Source: Membranipora membranacea (taxonomy: Eukaryota; Bryozoa; Gymnolaemata; Cheilostomatida; Membraniporidae). From it: a stretch of 64,000 nucleotides of DNA. The notes under the pieces are model-generated. The model was not told the origin of the DNA, ran no database searches, and saw only the letters and a program-made list of their open reading frames with translations. Every line of letters begins with the position of its first letter. Positions within the stretch are counted from its first letter, which is position 1. This document shows positions 22,446-33,689 of this stretch, in pieces. Location: the NCBI GenBank assembly GCA_914767715.1, contig OU612075.1, forward strand, positions 14,632,001-14,696,000, in the 5' to 3' direction. The position numbers and the translations under genes were made by a program.

Positions 22446-24382
22446 TTCCATTTACACCAGCTGCGGATGAAATACACCCTCAGCCACCTCCAGTAAAGCT
22501 GGCCAGCTTCTTCCCTATACTGATTCTAGTAGCAAACTTCATCATCATGGCTGCCGTGCAGCTGGCTGGTATGATGCTGGTCATGGATCAACCATGGTGA
22601 GAAAATATGATATAGAATCATGCAATGAAAAAATTCAAATCAATGCTACTTACGATGGTAATTGTAATTGGTGGGACAATACATTTCCTGTTAAAATATA
22701 TCATGTAACTGTTAGCTGATTGTGTAGTTGTTTCTCTTGCATTATGAGGGGGCAACACTGCGCTGTACTCATTATCAACCAATTCAAACTGGCATAGCAC
22801 CTGCCCTTAATAATTTGACATTATTTTACCTAAAGGTTATGTTGTTGATTTATATGCATCTATGATGTATTTAATAGCCGGTTCGGCTGCTCCGCTTTGA
22901 TGAGAACAATGTATAGAGTAGGAGTTGGAGGTGATCAGTTGGTTAGCACAAAGGTCCTTTAACACGCAAATGCTGAAGCCCTTAAGGCAACTGATATCTC
23001 GCCGCCCTTGCTTCGGGATGTGGCGTGTGATGATAAACCTGATTTTTAATCAAATATTTGTCCTGTTTGTTTTGTAGGTTCCGCCCGTTTAATAGGAACC
23101 ACAATGAGAAGTACCAGTCATATGAGAACACAGCGGTATTCAACACCTCCCTGTATCAGTATATTATATTAGCGATCATGTTCTCTCACGGTGCTCCATT
23201 CAGGAAAAGTTTGCTCAATAACATACCGTTCTTAGTGAACGTTCTACTGTGCATCGCTGTCTGCACATGGTTTATTATCTATCCCACAGGTAAGTCTGAC
23301 ATGGCAAGTAAATATTATCATGATCTGTTATATAATGAGACATATATTTCTTCTATGAAAATGAGTGAAAATAACCAACTATAAAGCAATTTGATAGAGC
23401 AGGGTCTAATATTCTGTTGGATACAACCAAGGCCTGAGCTACTTTTTCTAGAAAGATAAAACATGGATGGATGTAATGAATGGATGGATTTATTACTATC
23501 ACTGATAATAAAGCTGTGAAATTCAGTGTATACAACATGCAGAGACTCCATAAATAACCGAAACCGTTGACTGAAAAATTATTGGTACCACTGATATGTA
23601 TGTTATGTATAAATTTTAAGATGTTTGTGAATCAGTGGGGCAAATGCATCATCAAGTTACAATTTGAAGGAAAAGATTTGCCAGCCATGATTGTATAGAT
23701 GTAAAGCAAACAATAATCTGCTGCTACTGCTTTGTAAAGACACACCAGTTGTGAACAGACAATCATATTATGATATAGTGTACTTTGTATTTGCAGAGCC
23801 AGTTAAAATTAGGGCCCCTAGAATTCCGCCCGTGGTTCCTGTTATTCGGAGTGGGTAACTTTGTAGTGAGTATGTTACTGGAGAAGTTGGTCACAGGTAA
23901 CGAGACTGCCAGACTTAAACATTAGGCGATGATGAAGAACTGCTTACTCAGGTGGGATATCAACATTACTTATAAGTTCATAAACTGCTGCTTTTTGACA
24001 CAATTGGATAATTGAATAATTTTCTTACCTTGAAAGATTGCAAACTCGCCACTTGGGCTGGAACAAATATTAACAAAGCCAAAACCCAGGTTTTCCCGTC
24101 CTGATCAAAAGGGGCAAGTCTGCGGGTCAGGATGGGGATTAAAATCCGTTTCAGCCCCACTCACGCACAATTCCAACGAGGGAGAGACATATCTCTGGCA
24201 TATTCACACGGCCTTAAAAAAGAATTGATTCAAAAAACTGAACTTTTTGAGTGATTATTTATACAGGGTCTGAGTATGAGGAGATAGAGGAGGAGATTAC
24301 ACAGGACCACAACTGGCCTCCAGTCGAACCAAATAGTCATCCGTTCTCTGATATACTGCACCGGGAGATGTCGTCGCCATGA
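22446..24382 (+). CDS. P5B-type ATPase (ATP13A2/3-like), C-terminal four exons only
   Basis: P5B ATPases are lysosomal/endosomal polyamine transporters. Exons: 22446-22596, 23078-23303, 23797-23896, 24267-24382. They encode the last four membrane helices and the tail: a Pro-rich linker, M7 (ILILVANFIIMAAVQLAG), the family signature QPWFRPFN, YENTAVF, M8 followed by FSHGAPFRKSLLNN, M9 (LLCIAVCTWFIIYP), M10 (FLLFGVGNFVVSMLLEKL), and an acidic tail with DHNWPP, as in ATP13A proteins. All joins keep frame if the second intron uses a GC donor (ATG|GCAAGT) with a normal AG acceptor. A SINE lies in the first intron. The catalytic part (actuator, phosphorylation and nucleotide-binding domains) is not found in the preceding 11 kb. 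This is therefore either an orphan 3' fragment or the end of a gene broken by insertions. Confidence 0.85.
22917..23053 (+). mobile_element. SINE family A, internally deleted copy
   Basis: The head 'gtaggagttggaggtgatc' with A-box-like 'cagttggttagc' matches the copy at 42761. The B-box region is missing, and the 3' part ('gcttcgggatgtggcgtgtg' then a 'tttttaatc' tail) matches copies at 1-45 and 42945-43010. It lies in the first intron of the P5B ATPase fragment. Confidence 0.8.
23461..23535 (-). repeat. LINE 3'-end remnant with (ATCC)n tail
   Basis: The segment 'tggatggatttattactatcactga' followed by 'gaaattcagtgta' recurs almost identically at 40041-40115, next to a minus-strand LINE frame. 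Read on the minus strand it is a 3' UTR ending in an ATCC microsatellite. Confidence 0.5.
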
Positions 24383-24575
24383 CATCATTGCAGAACTTAG
24401 CACATTGAGTCCCCAGTGGTATTCAATCTGATTAAAGGTTTATACTGCATGTGATCTGATTATTAGGAAGTTGTTAGAGACTCTACTTACGGCCTAATTC
24501 TGAGTAAAGGCCAGTTTATCCAGTTCATTCAGTTTACATATAATATAAGCAGTTAGATCGTCAATAAAAATCAAC

Positions 24576-24741
24576 TGTATATTCTCGAAATCCCAAACAT
24601 AGATGAATAAGAGGTAAAATCTTGGTTTATAGCTTATAATCCCTTGAGGTTGAAACCCAAAATCTGTATATTCTGGAAACCCCAAACATAGATGAATAAG
24701 AGGTAAAGTCTTGGTTTATAGCTTAAAATCCCCTGAGGGTA
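24576..24741 (+). repeat. Tandem direct repeat, two units of about 89 bp
   Basis: Unit 1 (24576-24664) and unit 2 (24665-24741) share 'cccaaacatagatgaataag' and 'tcttggtttatagctta' with few differences. A local duplication downstream of the P5B exons. Confidence 0.85.
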
Positions 24742-26012
24742 CAGACTGTCATAGCGCCCTCTTTGGGTAATTTTACTCATATCATCTCTATATCTCATAT
24801 CCATGTTATGGAAAAGAGTTTATTTCAGTAATTTTATAAATATTGCGTTTTGCATTCTTTTTTGGTGATTAGCAAAGTGTTTCTGTTCTCTTTCTTGTTC
24901 AGTATGATTGTATACGATTGTTTTTCTTGTGTGTCAGAAGAGCACGTTGTTTTGAGAATGCAGCCAAACTAAATGTTGTGCTTGACATTATGTTTACCCA
25001 TGGAAATGTTATTTTGTATCTTACTGGCTGTCCTAATATTGGTAATATAATTTAATTTCCTTGATTGATTATCAACAATTATGAAGTTATACGTTTATAT
25101 GTTAGGTGGGGATGTAGCTGTTATATGCATTCACAAATAATTCCCATTCGTCATAATCCTTGCCAACATATATTTTGGCAAGAACAACAAAACTGTTTCC
25201 TTAAAGTTTCATAACAACCAATTTTTTTGCGCTTAACAACCAATGACTGTAGTTGGGTTACTCCACATTCCTAATATTAGATTGACGCACATCTACTGTT
25301 TCCCTGAAGCCTTGGATGAGAATTTGAACTATAGTGTGATTTTGGCTGGTTATCTTAACTCAGGGACAAGCTTGTTTGTGATTTGGTAGCTTTTCTAGTC
25401 TACATCAATCTGCCTGGGGGGGGGGGTTTAATTGCTTGTGACATGATGATTGATGATAAATTGTTTTATAAACAGAGTTGCTTCTCCTCTTGACGTCACG
25501 ATGTATGCTAGTGATGAGTTTTGTAGGATCTCAGATATCCAGTCAATGCTCAACAAATGCCCCTGTCACGCTCAATTTTCAATGCCATATGTCAGAGACT
25601 TCCTGACATGTGCCACGCTGTTTCCTTCTATTTTTTGGTTCATTGATGTAAAAGCAACTACCCTGGTATGGAGTCCTTGGCATGAGCCAGAGTGTGGAAT
25701 GTCTGGATCTATTTATGAATATGAATTTCTGAATTAAATTTTACAAGCCTCAGCCCACTGTTGTCATTTAAAAAATATAATGGTGATTGAAAGTTTTTTC
25801 TGTCGGAAGTACTTCCCTATCAATATTTCCATTTTTGTTGTCCTGTTCTAACAGCAAAATCTTTTTGCACTATGGTATCGGGAAATGCACACAGGGAGGA
25901 CGCAATGTTGTAAAACTATGACTTCTCTTGTCTATGTGTATTTTAATCTGTGGGTGTACATAAAGTTAAGCTGCTACTCTGCGATGCGCTAGATTACAAA
26001 ATGAAGAAGTGA
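24742..26012. other. Intergenic stretch between P5B fragment and first IGFBP-like gene
   Basis: No supported gene. A 95-codon open frame at 25450-25737 lacks resemblance to known proteins and splice context. A G11 run occurs at 25416-25426. Confidence 0.45.
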
Positions 26013-26018
26013 TATATA
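26013..26018 (+). promoter_or_regulatory. Possible TATA element of IGFBP-like gene 1
   Basis: TATATA 78 bases before the start codon at 26091. The wider GTCAGA..TATAAA..CAG motif of genes 2-4 is not evident here, so support is weak. Confidence 0.3.
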
Positions 26019-26090
26019 GAGGTTGTTTTTTTCCGCAGATGTTCAGTAGCTCTGATAATCATAAACCTTTATGATTATCATACTAGAATT

Positions 26091-27378
26091 ATGGAGAAGA
26101 CCATACTGATACTTGTTGTATTGATCACAGTAACATCAGCGCTTTCATGTCAGCAATGCACAGATAGTGCTAAAGCAGAGGTGACTTTCTATGACTTTTC
26201 TATGACTTTTCTATGACTTTCTATGACTAAAAAAGGATTTCTAGGAATTGAATCAAATGTGAGTAACTAATTGCCATCACAACATTTATTCTCTGATCTA
26301 AAAGTGTATTTGTATTTCACTAACATATGTTAAATTGTATTTGACAGTGCAATCATTATTTATATTGTGGCTGGGAAAGAGTTGAGGTATTTGGTCAGTG
26401 CCAGTGCTGTCCAAGATGTAGTCAACTGCCGGGAGAATTCTGTTCACATAATGAACCGTAAGTAGTGATGGAGGCTACTATCTGTGAGCACCATGGACTT
26501 AAAAATTATCCTCGACAAAAAAACTATTATACTGCCTCTCAATTGTGGTTGACGTTGAACATTGAATTGTGTAGCAGTACCAGTGTTACCATCTACTTCT
26601 AGTTCACACTCCGGGTATTTTGTTGATAACTTGATCTATTTCAATCGGATTTTGCATCACCTACAATTAAGTGCCTTTGTCCCTCAATGCTAATTATCCA
26701 TATTTTTATTGTGACTTGCGTCAAAAGAAAAGTCGACAATATCATCACCAAAAACGCAATCTGAATCCTTTGCTTTCTGATGTCAATGCAACCAGAAGGG
26801 AAATGTATGCATATAAACCAATAGTCGTAGAGAGTACAGTTTTCACACTGTGTATTCCAATCATGAATCTGAATTCAAATTGGTGGGATGTCACAACAAA
26901 AGCATATTTCACTAGCCTAGGATATCTCAGAATATGCTTTTCTCTTCTTTTCTGTCCCTACATTACAATGAACATTGGATCCAACGTTGACTTTTTTCAT
27001 CAATAATTCCAATTAAGAGGTTGTTGCAAAATTGTTGTTGGAACACGCGTTTGCAGAATCTTATTTACACATAGACTTAATAATAAATTATTTTATTAAT
27101 TTATTAATTATTTATTATTAAGTCTATGTATTTACAATACCATGCTTTCTTAGCATAAAGTAATCACTGCTTCCACCAAAGCTGTATTGTATTTACATAG
27201 ATGTAAACCTGATGATGTCTGCTACAAGTTGGACTTTCAGCCGACACTTCCCTGGTTCTTTAAGGGGATATGTATCACTAAGACAACACTTGAGAGACTG
27301 CCACCAACACCAGTCTGTCCTGACTCAAGTATACACGGCCTAGCCTTGTTGAGGCAGACTAACTCGAACCTAACTTGA
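26091..27378 (+). CDS. IGFBP-like secreted cysteine-rich protein 1 (3 exons)
   Basis: Exons 26091-26180, 26348-26457 and 27201-27378 join with a phase 0 and a phase 2 intron to give 125 residues. Residues 1-18 are a signal peptide (MEKTILILVVLITVTSA). The mature part has 13 cysteines. Its core FGQCQCCPRCSQLPGEFC fits the IGFBP N-terminal motif (GCGCCxxC, then GExC), followed by PCKPDDVCYK and a C-terminal ICITKT / PVC part. A single IGFBP N-domain without a thyroglobulin domain resembles the single-IB-domain proteins of arthropods. Binding of insulin-like ligands is not shown by sequence. It is the first of five tandem relatives on the same strand and differs in a longer C-terminus. A tandem 'ctatgactttt' repeat sits in intron 1 and an AT hairpin in intron 2. 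Confidence 0.85.
26181..26228 (+). repeat. Short tandem repeat at start of intron 1
   Basis: Four imperfect copies of a 10-12-base unit containing 'tctatgactt' directly follow the exon 1 donor of IGFBP-like gene 1. Confidence 0.8.
27069..27129. repeat. 20-bp perfect inverted repeat, AT-rich hairpin
   Basis: Bases 27069-27088 are the exact complement of 27110-27129 (arms 'acatagacttaataataaat'). It lies in intron 2 of IGFBP-like gene 1, 71 bases before exon 3. No flanking duplication was clear. Confidence 0.9.
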
Positions 27379-30284
27379 GTAAATGCTTCCAATTTTTTAT
27401 GAAGGTATCATGTTTGAGGTAGAAATAAAAAACTTCTACATCGATTTAACGTATTTTTTCAAACAGATTGTCACAAATCGCTTATAATGTAGTTACTCTC
27501 AATCAGATTGGTCAATCATTGATGATCATGTTGCAATCAATGAAAAATATCGAAATTCCATTGATAAATACTGTACACCATCAATTTCAATATCGAGTGA
27601 GATCTTGCAAAGACTTTTATTCCAGAAATAATATGCAGGGTCTTCACAAATGCTGTATTTGTTCTGACAGCTAACAAGATCGTAAATTTTCCTTAAAAAA
27701 AAGTATCCCGTAAATAAACATTGCCACATTGCTCACTTATTGATGTTTGTGATTGTCTGTTGAGCAACTTGTGCAATGAGATGGGTATCACCCATAAACA
27801 GCAAATCAATTTTCTAATCTGTATGTTAATGGTAACACCAGATCATGACCCCATTATCCTTTATTAGGCCCTACACGTATACCCTGGCCTAGTAATTAAT
27901 ATGCCTAATAAGTTGAAATTTTGATATAAAAAGATAGATATCCACTTTTTTTACCGCTTAAAATAGTACGTGGTGACATGGCTATTATAAGAAGAGCGAG
28001 TATTACATAAATAGGGAAAACTAAAAATCAATATGTATCAAACATATCTTTGATAAAGGAACGGAGTTAAAAAACTCGAACACAAAAAATTGTGTTCCGC
28101 ATGCTTTCTGTTCTGTCACCCTTTATCAAAGTGTCAGTCAACCTGGCAGAGTGTCGATGTTGACTTTGTCTAGACGGCACGAGGTTCGTCAGTTGATGGT
28201 TAGGGTCATTGATAACTTTTGCACTGTATTGTGAGCAGAGGTGAGACATGTATGTTTCTAGGGTGGGAGGCTTAGATAAACTGAACACAGCTAGGGCGGT
28301 TTTATGCTGGTCCCCAATGTGATCACCTTTTCCTGCGTTCAGAATTGTATTTCCTCCTATCGATGTCACCAAACTGTATCAGAACTTGTATACATTAAAT
28401 CAGTCTGTCCCTAAAATATGGTTTTTAACCACAAAGAAATGAACCATCGATAATTGGTAAAATTGTGTAATCTCCAAATAGAGATTGTAAATATTGCTGT
28501 TATTTGCAAAAAGGTTATTGATACCGATTTACTGTTCATACCTGTACTATCTCAAAAAGAGATTTTGTATACCTTTGTTATTTTGGTTGAGGCGTAATCT
28601 AGCATGGATTGATAACGCCTCATTGTGAAACCAAATGTTTTCTCAAGAAAGCTATTTTATAGACTTTGAGTCAGTCATTGGTGTGCTTTGGTGATACTTA
28701 ATCCAATAAACAAATGTTCAATATAAACCCCACAAACAGGATTGATTGATGAATTAAAAAATGAACTATCTGACTCTGTTTGTTTGAGAGGCTAGCAGTT
28801 TTGTAACAGTGGTTTATGCCGCCCATGGCACTGTATAACAAATCTTAGTTTTGTAATGAACATCTGTTCTGCGAATTTTCTGAAGGTCAAGGATAAACTG
28901 ACACACTATTTCATTTTTCTTCTTTCAACAATTACAGGTTCTCCAACCACCAAACATGTCATGTGTCTCATTATCTGAGGTTAATTGCAGTTAAATGTTG
29001 ATGGTATCAGTCAAATCCAGATTTTAAATATATTTTATAGGCAATTGGTCTGCTGGTACTGGTGCTCTAAGGTTTTCTTCTGTAAAATATTTTGACAATC
29101 AAACTTCTCATACTCGACTTCATTTTACTTACTTTGGACAGTGAGATGCTTTGGGGTGGTTAAACATTTGAAAACTGTGGGAACCAATTTTCTGTTTATT
29201 GGTTGTCTGGTTGATTGTGGACGTGAGCTTATGTTGTGCATGGAGGAAGGCCAGAATTCCCAAAGGTTAATGTATTTTTGGATCAGGACACAAAATAATT
29301 GAGGACTTCTGTATATACAACAGCATGGTATATGCAGATAAAAGAACCCTCCTGTATAGTATAACTCTATGCATGGGGACGCTGTCACCAGCGGCTGCAG
29401 CTCTGGCCTTCTAGCGATATGCTTCACGCTGTTTTACAGCTGTCAGTGGTTGATGAGTGGCACTAATGACTTGGAAACCTAGTCGTCACTATAAAAAATG
29501 TTCTTTGGAATGCACCTCAGTGCAAGTCATTGTCAGCACTGACAGTCAGCAATATTATTTTTACTGTTGAATTATTGATGGCTAAGAGCTAAGACTGTTG
29601 AGCGATCGATTATTCTGTAGACCGCTGCAAAAGTTGACCACGATCAGAACCGAATGCTATAGATTATTCAACATTGTATTGATAAATATAATCAGTGAAA
29701 ATAACACTTACTGTGTCCACGATTCCTCTATGCTCTGAACATTGACCATCTGTTACAGATATGTGAACATTTAGTCCATCTGCCACTAAGAACGAGGTTT
29801 TTACCAACAAAGACAACAATATGAGAATGCGTTGGTGGATCAGTGATATTTGCAGTTTATGTAACGTTGGTTTATTATGTCCAATCATACATATACACAC
29901 ATCACATTGTGAAATTCAACGATAAACCAGACATTTATTTTACTAAGTCATGTCTGTCTCAAGTTATTTTCAACATATGCATGTAATTGAAAAGCCTGTT
30001 ATAATTAGATATTGCTTCCCATATCGGCATTTCAAACTGTCCAAGCTCTCAGAAAATAATGACAATTTTGAATGGTGCCGGGAAGCCTACATCCTTTGAC
30101 TTGTCTTGCGAGTGTAGATGCCATTTAATACAATAATACAAATACCAATCGTTATGTGATGGATGTGACATTGTTATCATCATCACTATTGTTTTGTACA
30201 AGAAATTCATTGTGATCACCTATAGTGCCAACCTGGTATCCCTGAGTGTCTTGCTAACATGTGACAACGGTACTGTGTCGCTGT
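27379..30284. other. Gene-free stretch inside the IGFBP-like cluster
   Basis: No exon of the family or any other recognised gene. Open frames at 28067-28372, 29125-29427 and 29664-29900 (minus) resemble nothing known and lack splice support. Confidence 0.45.
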
Positions 30285-30303
30285 GTCAGAAGGTATAAAA
30301 CAG
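30285..30303 (+). promoter_or_regulatory. Conserved core promoter of IGFBP-like gene 2
   Basis: GTCAGAAGGTATAAAACAG, TATAAA at 30294, 98 bases before ATG 30392. The same 19-base motif occurs at 35084-35102 before gene 4 and, slightly changed, at 32583-32601 before gene 3. Confidence 0.75.
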
Positions 30304-30391
30304 CCAATTCTGGAGGGGATCAGTAAGCATTTTTATCTTTAAGCTGTCACGATCAACTTTGCTAATCTGTTAGAAAAATAAGAAATGAGTA

Positions 30392-30788
30392 ATGGAGGAG
30401 AAGATTTTGGTTTTGATGGCTGTGATAGCGGTAACTACAGCATTGTCATGCAAACAGTGCACAGAAGAAGTCAAAGCATAGGTAAAAAATGTGATAAAAG
30501 TTAGTTTTGCCCAAATTTGTGCTAATTAAGCATGGTTTATTTGCACACACAACCGGAGAATCGTTTAGCCATTTTGAATTCTTCTCTACAAAACATATTT
30601 GGTATTTATATATATATACATTTATTTACTTTGGTGTAAGTGTTAGTCATTCAATTTCATTTGTTTATTTTTTCCCAGTGCCCCTTATATCAGTACTGTG
30701 GACTTGGTAGAGGACAGGTGTTTGGTCAATATGCCTGCTGTCCACGATGTGGTAAGCTTCCAGAAGAGTTCTGCTCAGAAACCGAACC
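30392..30788 (+). pseudogene. IGFBP-like gene 2, broken (nonsense codon, no exon 3)
   Basis: Exon 1 (30392-30481) encodes a signal peptide like its neighbours (start MEEKILVLMAVIAV, end ALSCKQC). Its 30th and last codon is TAG, where gene 1 has GAG, gene 4 AAG and gene 5 GCG. Exon 2 (30679-30788) is intact in frame: CPLYQYCGLGRGQVFG, ACCPRCGKLPEEFC; one core cysteine is Tyr (FGQYACC). Intron 2 similarity to gene 3 continues to about 31140 ('agaacaaaatttgg'), but the expected exon 3 near 31330 is absent. The promoter is well preserved, so the locus may still be transcribed; I infer a recently decayed copy. Confidence 0.82.
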
Positions 30789-31140
30789 GTAAGTTATCGT
30801 GTTTAACATTGCCTGCATTTATTTCATTGATTTGTTTGAAACAATAATCCAGACTTCACTCCTAGAAAATTGTGTATCACCAGTTCAAAAAATTCAATTC
30901 CCTCCTCCCCAAATTGTAGATAGCCAGTCTGTCATCATGAATTATTCAAACTGTCGTGGCCTAAACATATGTGTGCCTAGTTCTATGATCGCAGTCCTGT
31001 TTTGAATCTCGTTCTGACAACCGATTAAAGATCATAATGGACTGCACTCATTGATTCAGAATTTATAATTTATAAGTCTTTGAGTCTTTGCTAAATAAGA
31101 ACAAAATTTGGTGGTCCCAAGAGGTCTGAATTAAGAGGAG

Positions 31141-32464
31141 TTTTCGGTAACTTGATTTTGTCAGACAGACTTGTTGTCAAAAGAGCTGAACACTGCTGGA
31201 GGTTACCATTCTTACTCCTGTCCGCTTTGAAAAATCATTCCCAATTCAGATAACTTCTTAGAATTTTTCCTGCAAATCAATATTTGTGTTTATACTTTCA
31301 TGGCTTGACTTGTCCAAAAAAATAAAATAAAGAATGAACTCCATCATGAAAGCTTGTATTAATTATCACAACGTCTACCTACCTTTCTGCCTTACACAAA
31401 TAGCTGTAGCAATAATGACATTTGATATAACACATATTGAATATGGTGGTAAGGTAAGTGTAGGGCATTTGCATCCAAGAAACCAAGCTGGTGATTTTGT
31501 ACAATGCCAGGCAGGAGATGCTGAGATTATCAGATGGGTGATGACGAACCAGGCTATAGGAGTGCACTTCGGCTCATATGGAGATTTACTGTGTGTTAGG
31601 AGTAAAATTAAATTTCCGTCACCCGCTTGAAATCATAATCTTACTATGTAATTGTCAGTGTTAGATTGAAGCCATTCCTGGCTATATTTAGTTTTCAAAC
31701 AAACAGCATTATAACCAATATGAATATTACTTGTTGTAGAAGGGTTGATTGAATTACATGGTCAAACAGAAGCATTTATTCACTTTGTTCAAAAAGGGGT
31801 CAAAGGGAAAACCTGATGAAAACTTCAATTTTTAAATCTGAAATCAAATAAGAAACTGTATAACATAGTAGGGCATTAAATATTTCATTAAATTGACATC
31901 TTCACACATCTTTAGTGAAATGACCATGCATGTATAACCCTTGTAAAAAAATAACCAGAGAGCAGTGGTTATGATGCTAAAACCCTTAAAGCTATTTACG
32001 TATTTGATTTTCCATAAATTGAGGCAACATTTTGCAAAAATTGAATCATTGTCGATATCTTTGTTGCAATGAGAAATCGTCTGATTTAAAAATTTGAGAC
32101 AACATGATACTTTAACTGAATGATTCTGCTACCAATTGAAAATTTCTTAACGCTGCCCTAATAGGCAGATAGGTTTATATTGTATGCTGATGTATATTTG
32201 CTCTTTGTATTTGATGATTCATAATAAATTGTTGATTTGATGTTTAATTATTTTTGCTAATTTTGATATTCTGTAAAGTTATATGTGGTTACACAGTTTA
32301 ATAATAGGTCAGCGAACCTCACGCTATCCCTGGTCAATCTGAGTTCAGCCAGCTTTGAAAAAAGGATAATTTAATTGGATGTGAGTTCAATCTTGGTTCA
32401 ACTACAGCTTGATTTCATCAACACTGTTTTCTAGGAGTAATCTACTCTTTGATCACATTGATCG
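31141..32464. other. Gene-free stretch between IGFBP-like genes 2 and 3
   Basis: Contains a 98-codon open frame (31334-31630) where gene 2 exon 3 would be expected, but its translation has no resemblance to the family. Otherwise AT-rich and featureless. Confidence 0.4.
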
Positions 32465-32572
32465 CTTTGATTACCTACCAGGTTATCCTGTGTTTCATGC
32501 CACCATGTGTTGTGGTGGCTTTGATTACCTACCAGGTCATCCTGTGTTTCATGCCACCATGTGTTGTGGTGC
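32465..32572 (+). repeat. 54-bp tandem duplication in gene 3 upstream region
   Basis: Units 32465-32518 and 32519-32572 are nearly identical; each contains 'ccaccatgtgttgtggt'. A diverged single copy ('ataccaccatgtgccgcggt') precedes gene 4 at about 35051-35070 at the same place relative to the TATA box, so the word is probably part of the family promoter. Confidence 0.85.
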
Positions 32573-32582
32573 TTTGTTGTTT

Positions 32583-32601
32583 GTCAGATTGTATAAATCA
32601 G
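32583..32601 (+). promoter_or_regulatory. Core promoter of IGFBP-like gene 3
   Basis: GTCAGATTGTATAAATCAG, TATAAA at 32592, 99 bases before ATG 32691. Matches the motif of genes 2 and 4 with three changes. Confidence 0.7.
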
Positions 32602-32690
32602 TCTTTACTACAGGATAAGCCCAGTTAGCAATGGTACCTTGAAGCTGCCGCAATCAACATTGTTAATTGATAAAAAGGAAAGATAAAACA

Positions 32691-33689
32691 ATGAAGAGGA
32701 TTCTGGTTCTGATCGCTGTGAGAGCTGTATCTTCAGCATTGTCATGTAAAGCGTGTAGAAATCACAGCCAAGGTAAAAGGTGGCATAGAAGGGAATGTAA
32801 ATTTCCACGTCGATTTTGTTCATATTTGTGTCAATGAAGTGCAGTTCATTTCCATATATAACGCTTGCAGTTTCTAGCCATGATATTGCAGCCGTAATTG
32901 CAATGTGTTTGGTCAATGTGCATGCTGTACACAATGCAGTAAGCTCCCAGGAGAGTTCTGTTCAGAAGACCTATCGTGAGTACCGTAGAGTAGAAAATTA
33001 TTTGCAGGTCAAAAAGGTTTGCCATTTCAAACTGGCTTTAAATGAGCTAAATTCAAGGCTAGTTAACATTTACTCTCCCTCTAGATCCCACCCTGAGATA
33101 GCCAAAATTTAGTGCTAGCCAAGTCACATCCAAACTTGCTAAACTTTAGATAACATTTACTCCCCTTTTGTGGTTAATTCTTTTTTGTCACTTTGTTTGA
33201 AACTCCACTCCGCATTCATAGTACTGCTTTCAAGATTTAGCACTCAAACTGCCCTAAACAAAATAAGGTATTAAAAAATTTGAATCTCAGTTGGCTCAAA
33301 TTAATGGTTTGTGATTCAGAACATGTTGATGAAGCCTGTCCTAATTTAAACTTAGCTTAATTAGAACAAAATTTGGGGGTCTCCAGTATTGTATTTGTCT
33401 TTGATAGAGTAAACACGTTGTGAAAAAAAGTTGTATACTGTCAGAGTTCAATATCCTAATTCCTCATAAAGAATCCCCCCCCCCCCCCAAACAAATTGTG
33501 CCAGTCTTTGATGAAATAGAGATAATGATAGCTGTTTGTAAACTGATTTGACACAATCATTGTTTGTGTTTAAACTCATACGTTTCTCTACACAGATGTA
33601 ACAGGCGTGATGTGATTGTACAACTGTTTGCTGCAATCTTCTACCATGGAAGATGTGTTACTAAGACAGCTGTGGAGACTACCACCTAG
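32691..33689 (+). pseudogene. IGFBP-like gene 3, degenerate
   Basis: Exon 1 (32691-32772) gives a signal peptide like the others and ALSCKAC but ends 8 bases early, in another phase. Exon 2 (from about 32896 to 32972) has lost its first half (CPxYxxCGxGRGQ) and keeps VFGQCACCTQCSKLPGEFC; joining it to exon 1 breaks the frame. Exon 3 (33596-33689) is open to TAG but has lost the paired cysteine of the VCYK motif and is shortened. The promoter is preserved. I infer a pseudogene; an alternative splice pattern cannot be excluded. Confidence 0.75.

Noticed and set aside
23078-23372. Extending P5B exon 2 to the end of its 108-codon frame
   Set aside because: Similarity to P5B ATPases ends near YPTGKSDM; a GC donor lies exactly there and the next exon continues the family sequence.
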